NCBI GenBank assembly: GCA_050014355.1
Contig: JBEKDL010000070.1
Location: 1-9,003 of the forward strand
Reading direction: 5' to 3'
Length of the DNA: 9,003 nucleotides
Source: Fen-1077 sp050014355
GTDB taxonomy: Bacteria; Chloroflexota; Dehalococcoidia; Dehalococcoidales; RBG-16-60-22
Of the stretch, positions 1 to 4,343 are shown piece after piece (position 1 is the stretch's first letter; each line of letters begins with the position of its first letter). A model generated the notes under the pieces. The model was not told where the DNA came from and did no database searches. It worked only from the letters and a program-made list of their open reading frames with translations. The position numbers and the translations under genes were made by a program.

Positions 1-339
1 GTATATTCCTGCCTGGGCACCGGCCTGCTTTACCTCCCGCCAATGTTCGCGCAGGCGCTGGTGCCGTTCATCGCGCTGATGGCCCTGCGAGGGACTTTTA
101 CCGGCGGCATCACGATGTCTTCCAGTTCCCTCATCGCTCTGACGGTCACGGAGAGCGAGCAGGGGATGGCTTATGGGCTGCAGCAGAGTGCCAATTTCCT
201 GGGTAACGGCCTCGGGCCGGTACTCGGCGGCGGCCTGGCCGCGCTGATAAGTTTGAGGGTGGTTTTCCCGGTAGCCGCCGGACTGTATCTGCTGGCCGGG
301 CTCCTAGTGCTGAAACTGCTGCCTGAACTGAAAAGGTAG
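1..339 (+). CDS. MFS transporter, C-terminal end (5' truncated by window edge)
   Basis: The reading frame is open from the first base and ends at a TAG at 337-339, so only the last 112 residues are visible and the gene starts outside the window. The fragment is strongly hydrophobic, with about three membrane-spanning stretches. It carries the pattern RGTFTGGITMSSSSLIAL, then AYGLQQSANFLGNGLGPVLGG, then a final hydrophobic helix and a short basic tail (LKR). This matches the C-terminal half of drug-efflux-type major facilitator proteins, where a conserved AYG...S...G..LGP..GG segment lies in the penultimate helices. It would be a cytoplasmic-membrane secondary transporter; the substrate cannot be read from this part. 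A cluster of palindromic repeats follows directly, and no gene is cotranscribed downstream within 200 bases. Confidence 0.85.
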   Translation, partial: VYSCLGTGLLYLPPMFAQALVPFIALMALRGTFTGGITMSSSSLIALTVTESEQGMAYGLQQSANFLGNGLGPVLGGGLAALISLRVVFPVAAGLYLLAGLLVLKLLPELKR

Positions 340-349
340 AACAGGGTAG

Positions 350-395
350 GTCATTGCGAGGAGTCCCGACGCGTCGGGATGACGTGGCAATCTCT
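350..395. repeat. REP-like palindromic element with a perfect 16-bp core
   Basis: The core TCCCGACGCGTCGGGA (364-379) is a perfect palindrome. It is flanked by an imperfect outer pair, TCATTGCGAG on the left and GTGGCAATCTC on the right. The flanks resemble a dispersed intergenic palindrome type known from many bacterial genomes (recognised from memory, not searched). It lies just after the MFS stop codon and could also act as a 3' end hairpin for that mRNA. Confidence 0.6.
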
Positions 396-420
396 ATCTT
401 TGTCTACCTCACCCCCTTAA

Positions 421-487
421 TCCCCCTCTCTTGGCGAGGCGTTCCGCAGGAGAGGGGGAAGTAAAGAAAGAGGGGCTGCGCCCCTCT
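421..487. repeat. Two adjacent inverted repeats (C-rich/G-rich stems)
   Basis: The first stem pairs TCCCCCTCTC (421-430) with GAGAGGGGGA (450-459), 10 perfect pairs around a 19-base loop. The second pairs AGAGGGGC (469-476) with GCCCCTCT (480-487), 8 perfect pairs around a 3-base loop. Neither is followed by a clean T-run, so they look more like dispersed intergenic repeats than like intrinsic terminators. Confidence 0.55.
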
Positions 488-510
488 CGCTGCGCACTCC
501 CGCTTCCGTC

Positions 511-530
511 ATTCCCGTGAAAACGGGAAT
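511..530. repeat. Short inverted repeat, ATTCCCGT/ACGGGAAT
   Basis: ATTCCCGT (511-518) pairs perfectly with ACGGGAAT (523-530) around a GAAA tetraloop. It is the third kind of palindrome in 200 bases and lies directly before the AT-rich orphan gene. The motif with the following CCAGC looks like a common dispersed element (from memory). Confidence 0.55.
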
Positions 531-571
531 CCAGCTTCTATAATTGACATAATATGCTTGACGTTTTGGGG

Positions 572-577
572 TATAAT
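572..577 (+). promoter_or_regulatory. Possible -10 box (TATAAT) for a leaderless mRNA
   Basis: TATAAT matches the -10 consensus exactly and ends 6 bases before the ATG at 584. No -35 box lies at the usual distance: TTGACA occurs at 544-549, but the spacer would be 22 bases. Confidence 0.35.
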
Positions 578-583
578 GGGGAT

Positions 584-1183
584 ATGAAGAAGTTGGTAAC
601 AGAGTTTTGGAACAAGTATAGAATTATAATCTCTTGCACAGTTATTGTTGCCTGTCTTATTTTAGCGTTTTTAAAAAACCAGCAGTGGGTAAATACATAT
701 ATGGCAACATTCACTATGGTACTTGCCATTGCAACTGTTGGAATAATTTGGCAAAACCACTTGAGCCAAAATAGGGAACGAAAAGAACGATTACTAAATG
801 AAATTATTGAGTGGGCAATAGATATAAGCAAGCGTGGTTCTGAATTGGATTTTTTACTTCTTGCAGCTCAAATAGATGAAGAGCCATGGGGAAAACTTGA
901 TATACCTACTATACAGTCAAACTTACGCGATTTAAAACAACGAGGCGATTATGTAATAAACATCACTGGTAATCAAGAATCTTTGCTTTCTGCTGCAAAT
1001 AAAGTCAGGGAAGAAGTGGCTTGGTACTTGAAGGGTATGGATGACTTATTTATTAAAATAAGACTTGAAGGCGGTATCGAGAGTTTACCAACAATATTTA
1101 AATCAATGATAGAACATGATTCACTGGTAGGATATGCTAATGAATTATTAAAAGAAGCAACAAAAATCAAAACCAAGTTGTAA
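584..1183 (+). CDS. Hypothetical two-helix membrane protein with helical cytoplasmic tail
   Basis: I do not recognise this 199-residue protein. It opens with a short charged stretch, followed by two predicted membrane helices (about residues 14-30 and 39-56) with a short turn (KNQQWVNTY) between them. A basic juxtamembrane segment (NRERKER) suggests that both ends are cytoplasmic. The remaining 140 residues are soluble and look mostly helical, with many Leu, Ile, Glu and Lys. No enzyme motif is visible. An in-frame ATG at 554 would add ten residues. I prefer 584 because TATAAT at 572-577 ends 6 bases before it, which would put the transcript start at or next to this ATG. Neither start has a good Shine-Dalgarno sequence. 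The gene is clearly AT-richer than its neighbours and is bordered by palindromic repeats and an AT-rich spacer, so horizontal acquisition is plausible. The coding call rests on frame length and coherent membrane topology. Confidence 0.7.
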   Translation: MKKLVTEFWNKYRIIISCTVIVACLILAFLKNQQWVNTYMATFTMVLAIATVGIIWQNHLSQNRERKERLLNEIIEWAIDISKRGSELDFLLLAAQIDEEPWGKLDIPTIQSNLRDLKQRGDYVINITGNQESLLSAANKVREEVAWYLKGMDDLFIKIRLEGGIESLPTIFKSMIEHDSLVGYANELLKEATKIKTKL

Positions 1184-1506
1184 TTTAAGCAACTCCCCCG
1201 ATTTTCCTAGCCTCACTTTATTATGTCAACCCTCTAAGACCCAAAATAATGGGGCGCACAATATATGTTATGTAAGGTATCACACATAGGGAAGTAATAT
1301 TTACATAATAATGACCGCCGCTCCCCTGCTCATTCCCATTTTCAAAAACAATATATTTTTTAACCTTATTTTAACACGATTTTAATTTATTTTTATGGCC
1401 CCCCAATGTATCAAAGAGTATTATTTAGTTACTGTATATTTACCAGACATCACCTTACTTCACAAAACTCGTCATCTTAATAAAAAGGAGAAAGGAAAAC
1501 CCTTCT
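1184..1506. other. AT-rich intergenic region with no gene seen
   Basis: This 323-base spacer holds no convincing coding frame. It contains an 8-bp inverted repeat, TTATGTAA (1268-1275) and TTACATAA (1301-1308), and the 11-base-phased array described separately. A plausible -10 (TATTAT, 1419-1424) lies 17 bases after the end of that array. It probably carries the control region of the response-regulator gene at 1507. Confidence 0.6.
1358..1401 (+). promoter_or_regulatory. 11-base-phased TTTTAA direct repeats, candidate PhoB/OmpR-type operator
   Basis: TTTTAAC occurs at 1358 and 1369, TTTTAAT at 1380 and a weaker TTTTATG at 1391, each exactly 11 bases apart. Direct repeats with one-helical-turn spacing are typical of binding sites for winged-helix response regulators of the PhoB/OmpR family, and known Pho boxes in several phyla contain TTAAC-type half sites. 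The array lies about 105-150 bases before the start of the receiver gene and would cover the -35 position of the TATTAT -10 candidate at 1419. In AT-rich DNA such motifs can arise by chance, but four in strict register are suggestive. Confidence 0.45.
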
Positions 1507-1908
1507 ATGGTCGAGCCTATCCGCATCCTGGTGGTTGATGACAACGAAGACCTGCTGAATACCTTTTCCCTGGTATTGAAAAGGAAAGGCTTTTATGTCG
1601 AAACCGCCGCGGGTGGCTTGACGGCCATGGAGCGTTACTTTCGTGGCGAATTTGACGTCATATTAATGGACATTGTCATGCCCGATTTTAACGGCGTCGA
1701 GACTTTACGCCTTATCCGGGAAAAGGACCCCGGGGCGTGCGCCATCCTGATGACAGGCTACTCCGATGAAGACCTTATTCAACTGGCCATCAACGAAGGC
1801 GCCCGATGTGTCCTGCACAAACCTATACGCATCGATAAAATGATAGATACGATAAAGCACGCCGTACCGTCTTTGCCATTTTTCAAAAAAGAGTCGGCGC
1901 TTGTCTAA
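1507..1908 (+). CDS. Single-domain response regulator (CheY/Spo0F-like receiver)
   Basis: This 133-residue protein is one receiver domain with no output domain. All catalytic positions are present: the acidic pair D11-D12 after the first strand (ILVVDDN), the phospho-acceptor D55 (VILMDIVMPD), the switch T83 (LMTGYS) and K105 in HKPI. The start is ATG, preceded by two purine-rich stretches, AAAAAGGAG and AAAGGAA; the second is at the more normal distance. The product should be a cytoplasmic phosphoprotein, taking phosphate from a histidine kinase and passing on the signal by protein contact or in a phosphorelay. No kinase, phosphotransferase or chemotaxis gene is visible nearby, so the partner is unknown. 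Candidate phased operators lie before it and before the next gene. A hairpin at 2015-2031 may end its transcript. Confidence 0.93.
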   Translation: MVEPIRILVVDDNEDLLNTFSLVLKRKGFYVETAAGGLTAMERYFRGEFDVILMDIVMPDFNGVETLRLIREKDPGACAILMTGYSDEDLIQLAINEGARCVLHKPIRIDKMIDTIKHAVPSLPFFKKESALV

Positions 1909-1966
1909 AAGAGACTATAGTCATTATCTTCATATTTATTCAGCTTTCCTACCTCCGGTATAGACG

Positions 1967-2010
1967 CTTTATGAAAGTTTAATCAAACCTTAATCAAAGA
2001 TTAATAAAAA
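1967..2010 (+). promoter_or_regulatory. 11-base-phased TTAATCAAA direct repeats, candidate PhoB/OmpR-type operator
   Basis: Four consecutive 11-base units read CTTTATGAAAG, TTTAATCAAAC, CTTAATCAAAG and ATTAATAAAAA. The TTAA cores at 1979, 1990 and 2001 are exactly 11 bases apart. The array lies upstream of the TATAAT at 2038 and of the gene starting at 2051, where an activator of the PhoB/OmpR type could bind. It is better conserved than the similar array at 1358-1401. Confidence 0.5.
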
Positions 2011-2014
2011 ACCC

Positions 2015-2031
2015 TTCGCCCGGCGGGCGAA
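2015..2031 (+). terminator. Possible terminator hairpin after the receiver gene
   Basis: TTCGCCC (2015-2021) pairs with GGGCGAA (2025-2031) around a GGC loop. It follows an A-run and precedes CTCTTTTAT. The T-run is short and interrupted, and the hairpin sits where the -35 region of the next promoter would be, so it may have a regulatory role instead of, or besides, termination. Confidence 0.5.
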
Positions 2032-2037
2032 CTCTTT

Positions 2038-2043
2038 TATAAT
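2038..2043 (+). promoter_or_regulatory. -10 box (TATAAT) immediately before the gene at 2051
   Basis: An exact TATAAT ends 7 bases before the ATG at 2051, which would put the transcript start at or next to the start codon. There is no strong Shine-Dalgarno sequence in between (only TTGAGAA), so a leaderless or nearly leaderless mRNA is likely if this promoter is used. Confidence 0.4.
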
Positions 2044-2050
2044 TTGAGAA

Positions 2051-2464
2051 ATGAGCTATTTCTCCGCAGGACTCTTTAAAATAATAACCTTTATCTTCAT
2101 GGCGCTGACACTTTTACTGATGCTGCCAAGGTTCAGTCCGGTCATTTTCCCCCATGTCCGTGAACCTTCGCCATCTTATGACTGCGATGACGCTACCCTG
2201 GACATGTACCGGCAATTTCAGAGTGCGGGCATCGAGGCCACGCCGATTGTCGGCAACCTGGACCTGGAAAACGAGAGCTATGAACAGAGCAACCACGTCT
2301 GGCTGCTGGTAAAATCGGGGGACAAGGAAATCGCTTACGACTGGGGCACGCCGCGCTTCGACCGCCAGCACTACGAGGGGTATACTATCAGCCTTGACTG
2401 TCTGTTAGCTGCCGTTCAAGCGGACCGTGCAGGCTCCGATTCACTGGCAACGGCGGGGCGTTAG
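2051..2464 (+). CDS. Small membrane-anchored protein with transglutaminase-like Cys-His-Asp pattern
   Basis: The 137-residue product starts with one hydrophobic helix (about residues 9-28), acting as a signal anchor or uncleaved signal, followed by a domain expected outside the membrane. That domain has SYDCDDATLDMY (C45), a segment GIEATPIVGNL, then SNHVWLLVKSG (H82) and IAYDWG (D97). The order Cys at a helix start, His in a strand, Asp in the next strand, with a G-I-x-A segment between, is the arrangement of transglutaminase-like/papain-fold domains. The family assignment is inference from this pattern. The domain is short for the fold, so it may be a minimal version. The gene has its own promoter signals and converges on the biotin carboxylase gene with 18 bases between the stops. 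Substrate and role are unknown. Confidence 0.75.
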   Translation: MSYFSAGLFKIITFIFMALTLLLMLPRFSPVIFPHVREPSPSYDCDDATLDMYRQFQSAGIEATPIVGNLDLENESYEQSNHVWLLVKSGDKEIAYDWGTPRFDRQHYEGYTISLDCLLAAVQADRAGSDSLATAGR

Positions 2465-2482
2465 CTCCCTCGGTTTGCCAGT

Positions 2483-3880
2483 TCAATGATTTAACTTTCT
2501 TTTTTCTTCACGTACCCTGGCCACGATGCGCTGTTTTTCTACAAAATCCGTCGTGTAATGACCGCTCTGAAATAGCTCGTCTTCAAGCACGATGCGGTGG
2601 AACGAGATGTTGGTCTCTATACCGCCTATTTTCATTTCAGCCAGGGTGCGCTTCATACGCAATAAGGCTTCTTCTCTGGTCTTACCCCAGGTCATGATTT
2701 TTAAAAGCAGCGGGTCGTAGTAGAACGGGACTTTATAGCCTTCGTAAATTCCCTCGTCGATGCGCAGACCCGGTCCGTGCGGCAGGTGCAGGCCGGTTAT
2801 CTGCCCCGGTGAAGGCATGAAACCGCGCGCCACGTCTTCGGCGGTGATGCGGCATTCTATCGCCCATGCCTTGCGGTTGATATCATCCTGGGTGAAAGCC
2901 AGCGGCTCGCCGGCGGCTATCCTTATCTGCTCTTTAACAATATCCACGTCGGTGACAAGCTCGGTCACACAGTGCTCCACCTGTAAACGTGTGTTCACTT
3001 CATTGAAATAGAACTCCCGCGTTTCCGGCACGTAGAAGAACTCGACGGTCATGGCATTGACGAACTTCATGGCGAGGGCGATATCGAGGGCCGCTGCGGC
3101 CATTTTCATGCGGAGGTGGGGCGAAAGCGTTAAGCACGGCGCTTCCTCGACAAGCTTCTGAAACCTTCGCTGGATGGAACAATCCCTCTCGCCGAGGTGG
3201 ACAACATTGCCGTAGCGGTCCGCCAGGACCTGGAACTCAATATGCTTGATATCGGAAATGAGCTTCTCCACGTAGAAGGATGATACGCCGAACAGCTTGC
3301 GTCCCCTCCCCTCCACCGAATGCACCGAGTTTTTCAGTTCCTCGCGGTTACGGGCAATCATCATGCCGATGCCGCCGCCGCCGCCCGATGGCTTGATGAC
3401 CACCGGATAGCCGATGTCCTCGGCCACTTTCTGGACGTGCTGGAACCTTTCGCTCGTCGAGTTCATCAGGGTCTCATCATAACCCGGGACTACGGGGATG
3501 TTCAGAATGCTCATGAGGTGGCGGGCGGCCTGCTTGGGCTTGACCTGATACATGGACTGGCTGGGCGGTCCGATGAAGGTAAGCCCGCTCTGCTCGCACA
3601 TCTCCACAAACGCCGGGTTTTCTGCCAGGAAACCGTACCCCGGGTGAAGGGCTTCGGCCTCGCTCTTTTTAGCTACCTCCAGTATTTTCTCGGCATTCAG
3701 GTAGCTGTGCTCGGTTTCTGCCGGCCCGATGGGATAGGCCTCGTCAGCTAGCTTGACATGCAATGAATCGGCATCAATGTCTGAATAGACGGCGACGGTG
3801 CGTATGCCCATCTCCTTACAGGTTCTGATTATTCTTACCGCTATTTCACCGCGGTTGGCGATAAGGATTTTATGAAACAA
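2483..3880 (-). CDS. accC: Biotin carboxylase (AccC-like subunit of a biotin-dependent carboxylase)
   Basis: This 465-residue protein is a full-length biotin carboxylase, using ATP and bicarbonate to carboxylate biotin on a carrier protein. The N-terminal domain begins at once (KILIANRGEIAVRI) and contains HPGYGFLAEN (79-88). The ATP-grasp part has K116, K163, a GGGGG loop (166-170), H213 (KHIEFQVLAD) and ERDCSIQRR (231-239). Metal and bicarbonate residues follow: E280, then E294, N296, R298 and VEH in NEVNTRLQVEH, and R344 in IECRI. Oddities are IGM in place of the usual RGM after the glycine loop, and KPK in place of GDK before K116. The start is TTG at 3880, chosen because the conserved N-terminus needs it and AAAGGAG precedes it. 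No biotin carrier or carboxyltransferase gene is visible, so acetyl-, propionyl- or pyruvate-type partners cannot be told apart. Confidence 0.93.
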   Translation of the reverse strand: MFHKILIANRGEIAVRIIRTCKEMGIRTVAVYSDIDADSLHVKLADEAYPIGPAETEHSYLNAEKILEVAKKSEAEALHPGYGFLAENPAFVEMCEQSGLTFIGPPSQSMYQVKPKQAARHLMSILNIPVVPGYDETLMNSTSERFQHVQKVAEDIGYPVVIKPSGGGGGIGMMIARNREELKNSVHSVEGRGRKLFGVSSFYVEKLISDIKHIEFQVLADRYGNVVHLGERDCSIQRRFQKLVEEAPCLTLSPHLRMKMAAAALDIALAMKFVNAMTVEFFYVPETREFYFNEVNTRLQVEHCVTELVTDVDIVKEQIRIAAGEPLAFTQDDINRKAWAIECRITAEDVARGFMPSPGQITGLHLPHGPGLRIDEGIYEGYKVPFYYDPLLLKIMTWGKTREEALLRMKRTLAEMKIGGIETNISFHRIVLEDELFQSGHYTTDFVEKQRIVARVREEKRKLNH

Positions 3881-3890
3881 GCCCGGTTAT

Positions 3891-3897
3891 CTCCTTT
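3891..3897 (-). promoter_or_regulatory. Shine-Dalgarno site supporting the TTG start of accC
   Basis: On the - strand AAAGGAG is followed by 10 bases and then TTG at 3880. No in-frame ATG lies near, and the conserved biotin carboxylase N-terminus begins right after this codon, so the site decides the start. A TATAAA at 3913-3918 (- strand) is a possible -10 without a clear -35. Confidence 0.7.
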
Positions 3898-3920
3898 ATT
3901 TCTTGTGGAATATTTATAAA

Positions 3921-3998
3921 GTAGGCTCGGCCCCCGATGCTATCGGGGCGGCCAATCCCGATTTGAATCGGGACCGCTCTAAACTACCCTCCTGGTAA
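3921..3998 (-). repeat. tRNA-derived tandem unit 1 (farthest from the tRNA)
   Basis: Read on the - strand, this 78-base unit keeps tRNA pieces shared with the gene at 4154-4226: TTTAGAGCGG, TTGG and CGAGCC near the acceptor end. The anticodon arm is replaced by the hairpin TCCCGAT-TCAA-ATCGGGA, and the T arm by a perfect 7-bp hairpin, CCCCGAT-AGC-ATCGGGG. A GGCTCG copy on the + strand starts with GTA instead of GTG, so this end has drifted most. No functional anticodon is present. Confidence 0.75.
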
Positions 3999-4075
3999 GT
4001 GGGCTCGGCCCCGATGCTATCGGGTCGGCCAATCCCGATTTGAATCGGGACCACTCTAAACTACCCTCCCGATAT
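3999..4075 (-). repeat. tRNA-derived tandem unit 2
   Basis: This 77-base copy has the same build as unit 1: an intact GCCGAGCCCAC 3' end, GATTGGCC in the variable region, the TCCCGAT-TCAA-ATCGGGA hairpin and a T-arm hairpin with 6 pairs. It differs from its neighbours by only a few substitutions (for example CCACTC for CCGCTC on the + strand). Confidence 0.75.
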
Positions 4076-4152
4076 GTGGGCTCGGCCCCGATGCTAATGG
4101 GTCGGCCAATCCCGATTTGAATCGGGACCGCTCTAAACTACCCTCCCGATAT
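4076..4152 (-). repeat. tRNA-derived tandem unit 3 (next to the tRNA gene)
   Basis: This 77-base copy abuts the tRNA gene. The join CCCGATATGTGGGCTCGG before the tRNA is identical to the join between units 2 and 3, so the tRNA gene is the fourth member of the same tandem. Its T-arm hairpin is damaged (CTAATGGG for CTATCGGG), while the central hairpin is intact. Relative to the tRNA it lacks about 7 bases of the D loop, and the 5' acceptor strand (GGGAGGG) no longer pairs fully with CGAGCCC. Confidence 0.75.
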
Positions 4153-4153
4153 G

Positions 4154-4226
4154 TGGGCTCGGTAGGATTCGAACCTACGGCCAAGCGGTTATGAGCCGCC
4201 CGCTCTAACCTCTGAGCTACGAGCCC
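4154..4226 (-). tRNA. tRNA with CAU anticodon, probably tRNA-Ile2 (lysidine type)
   Basis: A full cloverleaf can be drawn: acceptor GGGCTCG/CGAGCCC with discriminator A, D stem GCTC/GAGC with an 8-base loop, anticodon stem GGCGG/CCGCT with loop CTCATAA, variable region TGGCC, and T arm GTAGG-TTCGAAT-CCTAC. CCA is not encoded. The G1-C72 pair excludes initiator tRNA. The anticodon arm, the short D loop and the TGG variable region resemble E. coli tRNA-Ile2 more than elongator tRNA-Met. I therefore infer that its C34 is converted to lysidine by TilS and that it reads AUA, though an automatic call might be Met. It has its own promoter, and three degenerate copies follow downstream. Confidence 0.93.
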
Positions 4227-4240
4227 CCGGTCATCACAAT

Positions 4241-4269
4241 ATTTTACCTCTATCGTATATCAATATCAA
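4241..4269 (-). promoter_or_regulatory. Sigma-70-type promoter of the tRNA gene
   Basis: On the - strand TTGATA (4264-4269) and TAAAAT (4241-4246) each match consensus at five of six positions and are separated by exactly 17 bases. The expected transcript start lies about 8 bases before the mature tRNA 5' end. Transcription could run on through the tRNA-like units towards accC. Confidence 0.7.
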
Positions 4270-4343
4270 GCTAGAGATATAGGATTATGTCAATTACTCG
4301 TACGTTTGAATTCCCATTCTGGTTCATTGTAAGATTAAACGGA

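Noticed and set aside
544..577. TTGACA (544) plus TATAAT (572) as a standard promoter
   Set aside because: The spacer is 22 bases, too long for a normal sigma-70 promoter. Only the -10 box was kept.
538..831. 97-residue - strand frame
   Set aside because: It is antisense to the orphan membrane protein. The + strand frame is longer and gives coherent membrane topology.
1268..1308. TTATGTAA/TTACATAA inverted repeat as an operator
   Set aside because: Eight-base arms 25 bases apart in AT-rich DNA can easily occur by chance. It is mentioned only as part of the spacer.
1913..1922. GACTATAGTC palindrome after the receiver gene
   Set aside because: A 10-base palindrome without loop or T-run cannot be assigned a function and may be coincidence.
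3320..3751. 143-residue + strand frame
   Set aside because: It lies inside the biotin carboxylase gene on the other strand and has no recognisable domain.
3921..4152. CRISPR array
   Set aside because: The period is 77-78 bases and the whole unit is repeated, with no variable spacers. The units align with the adjacent tRNA.
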